Shown one piece after another: positions 1 to 12,900 of a DNA stretch of 64,000 nucleotides (positions within the stretch are counted from its first letter, which is position 1; each line of letters begins with the position of its first letter). The stretch covers positions 1,178,001 to 1,242,000 of the forward strand of contig CM040744.1 of assembly GCA_022829145.1 (NCBI GenBank). Reading direction: 5' to 3'. The notes beneath the pieces were generated by a model. The model saw only the letters and a program-made list of their open reading frames with translations, did not search any database and had not been told where the DNA came from. Origin of the DNA: Albula goreensis (lineage: Eukaryota; Chordata; Actinopteri; Albuliformes; Albulidae). Position numbers and translations under genes: made by a program.

Positions 1-40
1 ATAAATTGCACTTTCATCACGAGAGACTCCACTGAGCAAC

Positions 41-103
41 TTACATTACATTACATTATACGCATTTAGCAGACGCTCTTATCCAGACCAACTTACAACA
101 CAG
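41..103 (-). repeat. V-SINE/L2-like 3' tail
   Basis: Shows an (ATTAC)n tail followed by gcatttagcagacgctctt and atccaga. This is the reverse complement of the SINE/LINE2 tail (tctggataagagcgtctgct) widespread in teleosts. Only the tail is recognisable; the head is absent or has decayed. Confidence 0.7.
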
Positions 104-106
104 AGT

Positions 107-3100
107 GCATTTCTTTTGGGACAAGGGGACAAGTGCTAGCGAAGGGTAAAAGTCTCAAGTGCCAGTAGGCTACAGGATTCGCTTTTCTCACTAACCATAC
201 AAACCATACACGTCACATCTGTATGATTAACAAGAACATTATTATAGGGGTCTTTAAATGGGTCATTACCGTTGTAATTACACTGTAATAAAAGCAGTTG
301 CTAAAGTGCAACTATTATATATACTCAAAGTATTACTAAGTAATTGCTGCTGGAAATCCTGTTTACAGCTGTATCACAGATATTGTTTTTCCAAGGTTGT
401 CACAACAGTTACGTTACGAGGGACAAAGCCGGTGTGTTCTCTGTCGGGTGACTGTTGCTAGGACCAACGACATCGCCAGTCGCAACGACATCTGGTTTAT
501 ACTTCAGATGACAGGCGTTCAGCGGTCGATACGACCATCATTGACCATGTCGCCTTGAGTTAAAATACATTGAACTTTGGTAACCATTACTTATGGTAAT
601 GTTTGTCCCGCACCGAGTTTTCAACTCCATACTTTGCTTACTAGCCTTAAATTGTCCTGTAAAATTGCCAATGGAAGAATTGTGTTAAGTGCTGTGGTTG
701 GATATCCGTGTCTTTATGCCTACGACCAGGCAGACTATGAAGGTAAAAAAGAGAATGCCTGGTAGTTGTAAACTTAGTTAATGTGAACTTCTTGCATATT
801 AGCCAGATGACTGGTTAAGCTCTATAGTTTCTCAGCAAACTTACTCAGCTAATATATGTCAGAGCTGCTCTTTGGTAAAAAGGATACTAACAACAAAACA
901 AGATGAATTAGTGTAGTCTCTTCCTCCATTATCAACGTTGCTGGAATGTTGCTGAAGTGTGTTCAAACTTTTTGTGAACGACAACAACAATCTTCAACAT
1001 TGGGAGACATTAACGTTCATAAACATTCTGTGATTTCAGTCGAGTGATGAGCAACGTTGCCCGACAGAGTACAAACCAACCTTAAGCGTTTGCTGGCTAG
1101 TTAGCTTCCCTGTTCCCACACAAATATTATGTGAACGTAACACGTGCAAAGCTGAACATTCAAAAACTGAGATACCAATTTCTCCATTCTCACAGCTATT
1201 ATGTAACTGTGTGTGTGTGTTTTTGTGTGTGCGCGCACTCTGTAAGTATGCTGCAGTAAGGTGTATTTACATAAACTTTTGATGTGAGGAGGTAGCTGAT
1301 CTAAGTACGTATTAAGTAGTTAAAAAAACCTGGCCTTTCTCCTGAAACAGCCCCTGTTCTCCAGCTGCCTGGGAAAAACAAGAAAACACCAGGCCGACCG
1401 AGCACTGGAACAGAAGGATAAGGACAAAAGAAAAATAAAAAAAGGATAAAAGGATGAAAGGATTGGGCGCAGGAGAAGGAAGAGCGGGTCAGGGCTTTTT
1501 CACACATGGTGTTAATCCCGCAACCCCCCCCCCCAACTCTGTGTCACCCTCCTCTCTTTCCTCCGCCGCTCCCTCTCTCCCTCCCTCCTGTTAGTCATCC
1601 CTCTCTCTGGACCCATCTCAAAGTCCCTTTTGTCGTGGCAACAGCGACAAGCCTGTGATGTCATTGACTTTTATTTTGTACACATGGGCATATTTCTGGC
1701 AAGAAGGTTGTCACTGTGTTCTTCTTTTCTCCCCTTTCTCTGCTTTTTCTCTTTCCCTCTCTCACACATTCTCTGTCCATTGCCGCAAACGGGTGCCCGC
1801 AAAAGTTAACCTCCTCGTGACCTCGGGCCCAGAGAAAGCACACCATGTCCATACATGTGAATGTATACAGTGTTGTTATCCCGAAAACACTGAACAGAGT
1901 GAAACAATGTGTTTTTGTTGAATGGACGAACCCTATGCAGACAAGACAAGACTGGAAAGTCTAAGCTACTGTGAGAACACAAACATGTCACGGAATGTTC
2001 TACAGGCACAAGATGTAGCTCTTTTTAATGGTGTTACTGACTTACATTTATTCACCCTGGTGCGGTGAGACGCTGGCCCTTATCCGACTGGGCCGGACAC
2101 AGTCACATTATTATCTTAATTATTCTTTACTGTGTTCCAACTCAAGTGGGTGGGTGAGTTTTTTTTATGTTTTATTTTATCACCCCTGTCATCAAGTTCC
2201 ATTCCTCCTCTCCTGGCCCATGGTGAGAAATGGGGTTTTCTGACCCAGTTTTTCTTAGTGCTTTGCGCTGATTTTAATAGGTCATTCCAGGTCTTTCAAA
2301 TACGCCACATTTTTCCATAATGTGAGAAAATGTGCTTTCTATTTTGAAGTGCATACTAAAAATGACGAACTAGTCATATGAAAAGTGTGCCGAGTACAAA
2401 ACTTCATACACTGCCCTAGTGTGGCGTGGAAGGACAAGCCCATTTAAGCTTTTGTTTATGGTGCGCTCTCAAAAAGTGTCCCCACTGAAACATTGACATA
2501 AGTAAATCTAGGGAGTCTAAATTGATCTAGTCATATCCAATCTAGGGGTGCAGATGTAAGCAACATCAAAAGTACAGTACATCAAACAGTCACTGACTGA
2601 CCTCTATGTCTCAAGCATAACTTGTAATATTGAACCTATCTAGGGCTTTCTAGGAATCTCCTGGGCAGTTTTTTGCCCCTTCACCCCACCCAAGATCCCT
2701 GCAAATTCAAGCATTCTGACATCAGTCTATTCTTACATGTTCTTTTTCTCTGTGCTATAATTTTGACAGGATTTTCTTTCTTATTTTGTGAAAATTACAA
2801 GGCAGTTCTGAGTTTCACCGTCGCTGTCTGCAATGCGCTGTAATCGTGGTGGTGCTTTACCGCGGATGGAAAACACGCTGTCACCTGACCGGAGGGTACA
2901 TTTGCGAAGAGGAACGCTGTCACATGACTGGTAGTACGGAATTATAATTACAACCAAACTGCGTTTCTGCACTTTGACGTTAACACACCAGCACACGTGC
3001 CGTGCTGGTTTTTAATGCTAGACTCGTACTAAAACACAGACATGGCCATTGTTTCACTCCCTCTGTCGTGTGTGCAGTGAAAGCAAGTGAGGCTGTTCTT

Positions 3101-5275
3101 TGTTGGGGGTGCTTTGGTTTGAGGGTGTGGAGGGGGGTGGCTTTGTTTTCTAACTTTTTAATCATAGACTTGGTAAAGAAAGCTTGGGAATGTAAGCAAT
3201 CTTAGACAATCCTTCAGCCTGTCAGCTAAGCTAAAACAATTTCCTTAGCCCTCATAATTCTGTGACAACACCCCTACCCCCACAATCACAGACACTTGCA
3301 AGCCCCCTCCCTCCAGGTCTTTGATCCAAAATGTCCAGCAGGATCAACAGCTTCCCCTAATAAAACCTATTTGCTGTTACTTTTTTAAATTGGTCTCACA
3401 AACATAAAATAAGCTAACAAGCTATAGCAAGCTAAAAGGCTTTGTCATGAGCACCATGTACAATACAAAGCTACATACCTACATACCTGTTTAACTTGGC
3501 TAACAAGCTACATTATTTAATTATTCTTTTGCTATAGCTTGTCATTACTTTTGGTTCTTTTAAATTCTTATGAAAAACCGACAGGGTTTCATCAGACTTA
3601 AGGGAATGTATTTATTGCCTTAAAGCAAGCTTTTTCAGGCTTAAACCAAATTATATATTTTTCATCTTAACTGATGTTGTGTTATTGCCTTCTCCAAGAC
3701 AGGGATAAGCCAAGCAGCTGCTTTTTGTAGAAGTCTGATATTTGTTACTCACAGATAGGTAACAGATGGGTTTTTAAAATGCTTCATTCATAAATGCTTT
3801 TGGATTTGATATCAGGGACCGAACAATGACATGGGAAAACCACATTGGAAGCTTGTCACTTTTTTCTGGACATGTGATTGGCTGAGAGAACAAGGCCTGA
3901 AACTGAAAAGTTGCTTAACACAGTCATGTGACCTCCCCCACCCCTTCTCTGATCATGTGACACCGTTTCAGTTTTCGACGTGAAAGTTCGTTGAGTAGCC
4001 GTAACCATGGTTTCCGTAGCGCAACACATCACCACACCACTCGGAGGGGAGGGAGGAGGGAAACCACGGTAACCTGATTTTAATGTCCCGTGTAAATGCA
4101 CACGCGTGTGCCTGTGTGTGGTGGTGCAGGTGGGGGTTAGGGGCGTCCCGACGTGATGAAATACGGGAGCTCGGATGGCCCCTGGCCCCGTTTGCGTGTG
4201 GGGCCTGGCTGGTCCTGCGGGATTTGGGAGAGTAGTGAGAGACTGGAAGCGTGGGGGAATTCGGTCTCTCTTTCCCCCAACTGCCAGCTGCTCGACCACA
4301 GTGTGGAAAATGGCATTTCTCAGGAATAACGCTGCTGAGACACGGTTTTTATAGTTTTATTGTGTTTGTGTGTGCGCATTTGGTGACAGCTATGAAATAG
4401 AACCAGGATCTCTCCATGTGGCCTCTGCTGTTTGAAATCTGAGAGAGTGATAAAACTGAGGGGAGCAGGGCCGAGAGAAAGAGCCCTTTTCTGGCCTGTC
4501 CAACAGGGAGGGAGAGAGAGAGAGACAGACATGGGGAAGCAATCTGGAGACTGGGAGAGAGAGAGAGAGAGAGGGGAGAGAGAGAGATGAAGGGAGGGAG
4601 AGAGAAATAGAGAGGGGTGGCAGAAAGAGAGAGAAAGAGTGGGAGATGGCAAGATAGAGTTTGTGAGAGAGTGAAAGAGAGAGAGAGAGCGAGTTACAGT
4701 GTGTGTGAGAGAGTGGAAGAGGGAGGGCGAGGTAAGGAGAGAGACTTGATTTAGTGTATTTTCCAGCTCTGCTGATATAAGGCCATTTGGCTGGATGATT
4801 GCTTCCAGAAGAGCATATTATTGTCTTTATTAGGGCCTTAAAATTTCCAAATTCATGTATGAAATGTTTCTAGATTCGCCATGAAACATCAAAAAGGGTA
4901 ACTAATGATTGCCGTAATGAAAAAAAATAGAAGACAAAAAACAAAAACAACACCATTCCCTATTCTACGATTCAAATACATAAATCACTTGTGTTTTATT
5001 TCATTTTAAAATTATTGAAAAATTTGGTTAAAAAAAAGGACAGGAAATGTACCAAAAAATCGTCATATTGAAAATTAAGCGATAACTCCACATTTTCAAT
5101 CGTCTTCTGCTGCTCCTCCTCTTTTTGTTTAGATAAGATGCCGCTGTCTGAAACAACTGTTTCGCTCATGTAATGTGAGGAATATGCTCTGCCTGACTGT
5201 GGAATGTCAAAGCGTTAACGTTTGGTCTACGCTGACCATGGGGGGTTACCAGAGATTTGTTCAGAGGGGAATGGT
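107..5275. other. intergenic, no gene recognised
   Basis: Stop codons are frequent in all frames and no open stretch resembles a protein I know. The region holds a short GT run near 1207-1236, a poly-C and pyrimidine-rich tract at about 1520-1620, and a GA-rich tract at 4440-4745. By human gene order the next gene to the left would be mamdc2 on the minus strand, but I find no exon of it here. Confidence 0.6.
4440..4745. repeat. (GA)n purine-rich low-complexity tract
   Basis: About 300 bp of nearly pure purine on the plus strand, dominated by GAGA with scattered GGGA. Open frames across it on the minus strand (Leu/Ser/Pro-rich) are artefacts of the repeat. Confidence 0.85.
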
Positions 5276-6035
5276 CAGGGCCCTCTAGGCCCTCAGAAAA
5301 GGCCTAAGATATTCTGAAAAATAATATTTCAAAAGTTCTAATTTTATTAAATCAGTTCATAACTCAATTCATAACAATCAACATCTAAACAAAATGTTTC
5401 TGAGGAAATAAACCCTTGAAACCTATCTATTGAGTTTGTGTTGGAATTTGAAGGGTTAAAAGAAAGAAGCCCCTTTGTCCCCCAATCAGAATTTTTCCAC
5501 CTCTGCTGTTGCTGGGAAGAAAATGCTATACTTTCAGCTCTGTGATTGGTGGTCTAGCTATAAATTTACAGAGGGCCAAGCAATAGTAATTCAATGAGAG
5601 ACTAATTTGAAATGACAGTAAAATTGAGCAATCATATCTTCCCTCTAAATGGGTGGGCTTTGTTATTGCTAACTTTATAACAAGTTCCGCCCGCTGTGTG
5701 GGACATGAATCACAAGCTAGTGGGGAACAAAACGCTGATAAACTAGCTAGCTAGCCTGTTGGTTCCCGATGGAAGCCGTGAGTAACGTTACCGCTAGTGA
5801 GGAGGACATCATTGCGAATTTATTATCCACACTGTTTTCAAGATTAACCTTTAATGAAAGGTTGGAGTTGCATTTAATAGGCTACCGTGCCAATCTAATA
5901 ATATTATTTATTAATAATATTGCTTGTTTGTGGTGGTGGGTTCCAAAATGCCATGATCGCCATGAACTGTCCATGGTTCTTAAGTGCCCTTCACTAATGG
6001 TTGCTTGGCTGTGTGCGCACTGTCATGATGTGTAG
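5276..6035 (+). mobile_element. candidate hAT-like transposon 5' remnant with first-exon fragment
   Basis: A CAGGG terminus at 5276, typical of hAT-superfamily ends, lies about 490 bp before an ATG at 5769. That ATG sits in a good context and opens a protein-like stretch, MEAVSNVTASEEDIIANLLS, then LTFNERLEL. It resembles the N-terminus of TTF-type zinc-finger (ZMYM1-like) hAT proteins of fish. After about 40 residues the conservation is lost and the frame soon ends. I see no right-hand terminus. Both the class and the boundaries are tentative. Confidence 0.3.
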
Positions 6036-6847
6036 GCTTACATGAAATTTTGTTGGTTTTGTGTGGTAGGAGGGGGTGGCTGTCATTCGTTTTTCACCCC
6101 AGCCTGTTGTCACCATATTCCACTGAAGTACACACACAGCTTGTGTGATGATGTGATTATTTGTAAGGAGGATTGGCATTTTGCTTAAGAAATTAGTTGT
6201 TTTTGTTTTGGTGATAACTCTCACTCTCTCCGTGCTGTTTGCGCGTTGTATTGCTGAGGCTGGACTAGCATCTTAATTTTTTTTTCAGAGCTGGAATTGT
6301 CACAGGTGACTTTTGCAGTACTATAGGAGAGGACACAGTAAGCTGGGCTGGTAGTTTGCTTTCTTTTCCCGATGTGGGAAGGGGGGTCAGAAGGCCAAGG
6401 TTTAAGAGTCATGGTTCACTACTGGAACTGTTTGATCCTCCCCTTGTATTGCTGCACTGAAACTCCCTGTCACCATCTGACACTAAGCTTTGAGCTAACT
6501 TTGAGCAAATCAAAAGTCATCGCTCTCTCAAGTAAAAGGTTACGATTGGTAGTTTCATCACATTAAAGCTCCCGTAACTACTTTTAAAGTCTGGCCTCAT
6601 GTCGGAGCTTTGCTGCTCTGAATAGTGATGAATTGTCTGGATTGTTAACACTCTTCATCCTGTGGGCTCTCAGCCTCAATGTAATTATGGTCTGCTCTTT
6701 AATTTGGTGAACAGAAGCCAAAAAAAACCATGCCTTAGGTTAGCAGACAACCAGAAGTGGTCACTGATTGGTCCTTAGACATGGAAAGCTCACTAAATTG
6801 TCCTGGGAAATGAAATAATCATTGATTGGTCCTGATAGATGGAGAGC

Positions 6848-6863
6848 ATATATATATATATAA
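6848..6863. repeat. (TA)n microsatellite
   Basis: Short alternating TA run, with further AT-rich sequence up to about 6905. It abuts the left edge of the LTR-like fragment. Confidence 0.8.
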
Positions 6864-6924
6864 GCTTGTTATATGTTTTTGATACATATAATATATATCT
6901 ATTATTTTTGATTCAACTTTAGTA

Positions 6925-7484
6925 TTTTTTCCTTCCACTCACCACCCGGCTCAGTGGCCACACCTGCCACTGTGCCACATTGGTGGAGAATGTTAGCAAC
7001 AGGCCTTGGTGTGCGAGTGGAAGGATTTTCTGCTTTCTTTTTGTTTTGGTTTTTTGGAAAAAAAATGCCAGCCAGGGGCCGGAAAAAGGCTAAGAAAGGC
7101 CGGAAGAGCAAGGCGGAGCCCCACAGACTGCCAGCCCCCCATCTCCTGGCCCTGCTGGGAGTACTTTAGGGAGCAAGCTCCTCTGTACGTCTGTCGGTCT
7201 CCTGGTTCTCCCTCAGACTGGAGAGTTAACCGGAGCTGCGATAGCAGTAGCCTCGCTAACAGGCAGCCTCACCTGAGAGTGATTTCTAATCAACTCAGCT
7301 GTGAGCGCTTGCCTTCGATTAGGCCTTCTATTTAAGCACAAGGGTACTTTCTGGGCTTTTTTCGTTTATTTCCCCCTGGCTCTGTTGTTTTTCAGTTTAT
7401 TTTTGGATTTTGTTTGTTTTTGTTTTCTGTGTCTTTTCCTTCTACTCACCACCCAGCTCAATGGTCACACCTGCCACTGTATCA
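6925..7484 (+). mobile_element. LTR-retroelement-like fragment with paired direct repeats
   Basis: Two direct repeats of about 52 bp lie at 6927-6978 and 7434-7484. They share ccttc-actcaccaccc-gctca and cacacctgccactgt and differ only by transitions. The first is followed by attggtggagaatg, which looks like the region just after an LTR, and then by a lysine-rich frame (MPARGRKKAKKGRK) that may be a gag start. The second is preceded by ctatttaag, a plausible LTR TATA box. Together this suggests a truncated LTR, a leader, a large deletion, and a second LTR. No reverse transcriptase remains. Confidence 0.35.
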
Positions 7485-7527
7485 CTATATATATAAGCAT
7501 ATGTATATATGCCTTCCATCTCTCGAG

Positions 7528-8582
7528 ACCAATCAATGGATTTGAATTAAACTATGAAAATGTACTTGAAGTGTAGACTGTCAGCTTTAATTTAAGGGTT
7601 TTAATTTAAGGGTTTCAAAAATATAGTTTGAACCATGTAGGAATTACAACCATTTCTATACATAATCATCCAATTTTAAGGGCTCAAAAGTAATTGGACA
7701 ATTGGCTGCTCAGCCGTTCCATGGCCAGGTGTGTGTTACTCCCTCATTAGTTTATTTACAAGTAAGCATAGAAAAGGCCTAGCTGTTGTTGTTAACCCTC
7801 AATGTGAAGTCCAAGAAGCAGTCGCTGCCAGTGAAGCAAGCCGTCATTCGGCTGAAAAATCAAAACAAAACAATCAGGGAGATTGAAAAAAACATTAGGT
7901 GTGGCCGAATCAACTATCTGGTACATTCCTAAAAAGAAAGAATGTACTGGTGACCTCAGGAACACCAAAAGGCCCGGAGGAACACGGAAAACAACTGTGG
8001 TGGATGACAGAAGGATTCTTTCGCGAAGAAAAACCCCTTCACAACAGTTGGCCTGATCAAGAACACCCTCCAAGACGTAGGCGTATCTGTGTCAAAGTCA
8101 ACAGTCAAGAGAAGACTTCACCAGAATAAATACACGGTTTACCACAAGACGTAAACCATTGGTAAGCCTTAAAAACAGGAAGGCCAAAAACATCTAAAAA
8201 AGCCTGTACGGTTCTGGAACAACCAGGAACTGAAGACGGCTGCAGTAAAGGCCTGGTAGAGCATCACCAGGGAAGAAACACAGTATCTGGTGATGTCTAT
8301 GGGTTCCACACTACAGCCAGGATTTGCAACCAAGTATTAAAACTGACGGTTTAATTGATGATTATGTTAGTTTGTCCAATTTCTTTTGAGCCCTTAAAAC
8401 AGGGGGACTATACATAGAAATTATAATTCCTAAACGGTTCATACTATATTTTTGAAAAAACCCTCAAATGAAAGCTGACAGTCTACACATCTTCATTGCT
8501 TCATTTCCATCCATTGTGGTGGCATACAGAGCCAAAATGATGGCAATTTTATCACTGTCCAAATACTTATGGACCTGAGTGT
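7528..8582 (+). mobile_element. Tc1/mariner element with dead transposase
   Basis: An 18-bp inverted repeat (gtgtagactgtcagcttt at 7571, its complement at 8471-8488) lies inside longer imperfect terminal repeats. Between them, from about 7800 to 8280, is the N-terminal half of a Tc1-type transposase: a helix-turn-helix region with KQSLPVKQAVIRLKN and KTIREIEK, then a RRK and TPSQQLA segment. It is broken by frameshifts and stops, and the catalytic DDE part is missing. The right end finishes ...ggacctgagtgta. The outer part of the left terminal repeat is lost. It cannot be active. Confidence 0.85.
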
Positions 8583-9432
8583 ATATACAATTATTTTCTT
8601 GTGACAGTGTGATGGGTAAGTTTTGGTGGGGGGCGCTGTTTATATATACCCATGAAGGCCAAGTGGAAAAACCCTAATGATCACTGGCTCTCCTGGAGGT
8701 GATAAATTTTTTTGTGGCCAGCATTTTATTCAGTTTGCAAAGAAGTGAGACACACGGCCAAAACTTTGGTGAGGTGATTCATAGCCAAAACTTTGGTAAG
8801 ATTGTGACTGACGGAACACGATAATCGAAGCGGAAATAAATTCTGAAAATCTGTGGTACGCTTATTGTGAGGCCAAAAGTTTTGGCACATGGAGCGCCTT
8901 CCTCAGGATGTCACACCCTGACTCGACTCGATGTCACGACATTTTATTCCCTCTTAACCCTTTGTCACTGCTCGGGTCTGCCCGGTGACATTCGGGTTGC
9001 AGACTGGGACCAGAATGTCAGTCACAAAGAAAAAGAAACATCTGAAGATCGAAGCTACTAATAGCTTCCAGAACGTCAGAGAGGGAGCCTGTCATTTCTG
9101 CCTAAGTGGGAGAGTAATGGACACCCTGTGCTGTGTTAGGTTTCTGTGGACGGCTATGCTATCGTATCATGTGCTTATACTTAAAAAAAAGTCCCATGAA
9201 CAGGCATGGGAAGATGATGTCACTCTTAAAAACAGTGGTCGCTTCCCTGGTAACGACTCTGTTTGATTACAGCGCAGTTTGTGAGGTTTTTCCCCTAACT
9301 TTTTCCCTCTCACACAGGCAAATTCTTAGCATTCTGGGACACTAGACTGTTATTTTCAACTTAAAGGAAAATTACAACTTTGACTATGTTTAAATGTCAA
9401 ATGAGACGTGCTATATATTAAGGTCTAGTTTT
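8583..9432. other. intergenic 3' of cfap95, no feature recognised
   Basis: No coding potential. A GT-initiated ggggggcgctg block near 8630 and an A-run near 9182 are the only notable features. Confidence 0.5.
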
Positions 9433-9438
9433 TTTATT
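9433..9438 (-). terminator. candidate poly(A) signal of cfap95
   Basis: AATAAA on the minus strand, about 310 nt past the cfap95 stop codon. It is the first canonical hexamer I find downstream and would give a short 3' untranslated region. Transcript ends cannot be seen from sequence alone. Confidence 0.35.
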
Positions 9439-9746
9439 CCTATGGACTTGAGGAAGTGTATCGCACAGACAAAGAGTTTAGGCAGATTTGTGGAGCTTCA
9501 GGTTCCAGCTTTGTGACTTCAGTACAGCTAGCCTCACTCATCAGGCTCACCTCTATGACATCATAACTGTGAGCCTGAACACCCACTGTTGTGGCATAAC
9601 ATTGGCCAACTTTGTAATTTTCTTTGCTAGTAAACCATTGGTTAACAAATAAATATTTTGTATTGATACAGTCACAGTTTCCTTTCAGAAGCCTGTCTTT
9701 ACAGTTGTGAGCTGTTCCACCCAGGGCACCAGTGAGATAGTTGACT

Positions 9747-9908
9747 CTATGGAAATATGGGGTCAGTGGGTTTGGTTGCCATGGTTCTGTTCACTCTGCC
9801 GTCGTCCTGCCAGGTGTTCTGACCCACCCGGCGATAGTCCGCTGCATCTGTGAACTGGGATATTCGCCTCCTAAACCTGGTCGGATCTTCTGGTTGGTCA
9901 CATGTCAC
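9747..9908 (-). CDS. cfap95: cfap95 terminal coding exon
   Basis: 162 nt coding 53 residues and a TAG stop. It begins VTCDQPEDPTRFRRRISQFT and contains DAADYRRVGQNTWQDDG, then ends KPTDPIFP (human ends in SGPIVPI). The sequence offers two tandem AGs, so the acceptor could instead lie three bases upstream (exon from 9911), adding one Lys without changing frame. That is a NAGNAG-type alternative. Confidence 0.88.
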   Translation of the reverse strand: MTCDQPEDPTRFRRRISQFTDAADYRRVGQNTWQDDGRVNRTMATKPTDPIFP

Positions 9909-12900
9909 CTTCTTGGGGAAGAAAAAAAAAGGTGAAGTGTTGGAAAATGAAGAAATAATTTCTCTGCTTCTTTGATATGTTTCATACAATTTTACACAGC
10001 CATTTGTATTCACAAAGCACATTTATCTATCCGACCTCTGCCACCAGGTCAAGATAGCACAGAGAGGAACATGCTCTCCTCCAGAGCACCTCAGCCAGCA
10101 TTATTTTGATATATCAGCCAAAACATTCAGCTTGCACAGAATGTAAGCTCCTGACTGATCAGCAGGGATTGCTGGCGAGTAATGAGACACGGAAAACCCT
10201 GACTACTACAGCCCTCCTCCCAGGGTGACACGAAGGCAATGTATTGTTACCATGCATGGCTGCCAACTGGATGAGCAAACTAGCACAATTATTCACAATT
10301 TCTTGTGTTAATTAAAAAAATGCTTTTCAGTTAGAGAAAGTTGAAATCATATTATTGATGAAGATATATGTATATTAAAAACCATTCTCCCAGTTCCAAA
10401 TCAGCTGTCAGTTAAAGACCCTTCACCACACCGCTAATACCGAGCCAAGTCAAGTTCCAACTTCAGCAACTTTTTTGGCTGCGTATTACAAAAACATGTC
10501 AGCATATGTTATCCATAACATCATCAGTAGCCTGTAATATGTGAACCCTAAAATTAAACGTTAACCCAGCTTCTACTGCCAATTGGAATGCCAACCAAGC
10601 ATTTGTCATTTGTCCCTCTCGAGCAGATTTTCCAAGGGAGTTTTAAATTAAATGTTAAGGAAGCTGGCACAATATAATCCACAGTCTATTTCCTCTTCGA
10701 AAAAAAAAAAAGTTAAGAAAAAAGTTTAAAATGAAACGCATGCTGTCCTCAGGCCTACAGGGGCAAACTCCTTGATACAGCTTGATATAGCTTGGGCACT
10801 GGGACTTAGAAGCAATATTGGACATCTGGTTGCACTTACAGGAGAGAAAAATAAAGACAACCCATTAGATATATAACAATAAACGAGAAGTACTCTGGCT
10901 TTGGAGGACTTACTCCTGAAAATTTCTCATATGCTCTGAATATCAAAACACAGCGTTGAAAAACACAATCTCAATCCCTCTGAAAGTAAAAGGATTCGCT
11001 CCTGAGAAAAAGCCTTCCCAGGATGCACTGGAAATGCACATTATTTGTCCCTCTATTTTCAACATCTCGCTGAATTAGGAGGCAAAAGCTATCGGCTCAG
11101 CTTTAATGCAAAAGCACGAAAAGTAGTTTTTTAACTCACGGCTTACAGCTCCCACTTACTAAAACAGACCAAACAAATGTCATTGTCTTTATATATATAT
11201 ACATATTTTTCTATATATTTGTTCAGCTCTGTTTGCATCTAATAATGGCCCTCATAAATAAACAAGAAATGCATGATATACCTTTCATATAACCTTTTCA
11301 CAGCTAATATTAAAAAAACACAAAGCACTATCATACATGATAGTCAAATGCAAGATGCTAAGCAACACATTTGCCAAGTTGAGTTTTGGCAAATTCAACT
11401 ATTAAAAATGAATTTGCCAAAACCATTTACAAAAAGAAACATTAGTCATTCTTGAACGGCTACTGTGCGTTATGAAGTTGCGACTTACGTTGTCTTTTTT
11501 GTTGTGAACGTAGGGAGGCAGAAAATCCTGCCCATATGTGGTCCTTAAGTCACTGAAATGAAAGACATATGTAATAAAAAACAAACTCGCTTTGGGAAGG
11601 AGGTTTTTATAGCTCCTTTGCGAGAGTCAGGGTTCAACACAGAAAGGCAACAACAGGATGAATGTCTCTTCCAATATGCCCACAAACACACACCCCTCCC
11701 CCTCCCCACCCCGGGCGAAACTGCTGTCCATCTGCTAAACACCACAGGAGCACACGTATGCAAACAAACACAGGCTTAAGTACGGCACTTAACTAGCAAT
11801 TTGGATCCCTCTCGTGACATGATACCATCAAAGACTTCCCTGACTACCGGGGCAACGTTACCGTGATTAATATCGTTTCTGCTCATATTTATTCTTCCTT
11901 GTCCGTTCGGAGCCTCTTTCATGTCCTCTCGCGGACCCCTAGGGGTCCAGAGGAACCCCAGTCTTAAACTCTAATCCCAGATCTCTGTGAAGTTCACAGG
12001 CCCTGTTGATTCAACGGGCCCCAGTTCCTTCCCATGATGGACGGCGAAAGCTGTGAGATCAGTGGCGGATTCCACGCTAAAATCAACACACAAGACGGTG
12101 CTCATTCATTCTGGGTAGGATTATAATAAAGTGTATGTATATGTTTCCCTACAGATGTTCTCAGGATACCACAGGGATGGACAACTCCAGCTTCAGAAAA
12201 TAAAAGTCCTACCATGTATTTATTCTGCCCATTCACGAAAACCAGGTGAGTTCACAAATTAGCTCATCTATATGGCTAAAGAGCTGTGCTGATTAGAATC
12301 AGCGAGTTTAATGAATGGGCACAACAAATACAAGGACTTTTAATTTCTGTAGCCAGAGTTGTCCACCTCTGGGCTGTTGTTTCCTGGACAGATGAAGGCA
12401 TAGAAACACTCAGCAGGAGAACACAACAGGTCGAACGAAGGAGGAGATTTCAGTAATTTGGTTAATTTATGTGGTTAATTTATATGGTCTCTGGGAAGTT
12501 TGAAATTAAAGGGGAAAAAATAAACTCTTCCCAAAACAATATTTTTAAAGGACACAGGAAAAAAAAACAAACTGAAAACATTATATGCTTAGCTTGATTG
12601 ATTCGTCCATGTACGTCAGCTCGGATGAAATGAGACATGGTGCCAGCGAGTTACAAACTATTTTCCACATGCCTGACTGTGCTTCCTATCCACGCCCCCT
12701 GGGAGAGGGTGTCTTGCCTTGTGGTTGGAGGAATCCGCATTGAGGCCCAATCAAAACCGTTCTGAGACCTCCTGCCGCAAGGTCAGAGGAAGTGGATGTG
12801 TGCTATGAAAAATGGGCGCTCCCAGAAAAAAAAACTGTCTATCTTCTGCGTTTTACAAGACATTTGAAATTGGTTCGTATAGTCCCGCCTAAAGATGGAC

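Noticed and set aside
1..9700. Search for mamdc2 exons expected from human gene order
   Set aside because: No MAM-domain or signal-peptide-like exon could be found on the minus strand.
12010..12100. Minus-strand stretch VESATDLTAFAVHHGK after an acceptor-like gattttag, considered as the missing cfap95 exon
   Set aside because: No donor in the needed phase, and a much better exon with TGRPMEGHNAVLLRH was found at 15359-15427.
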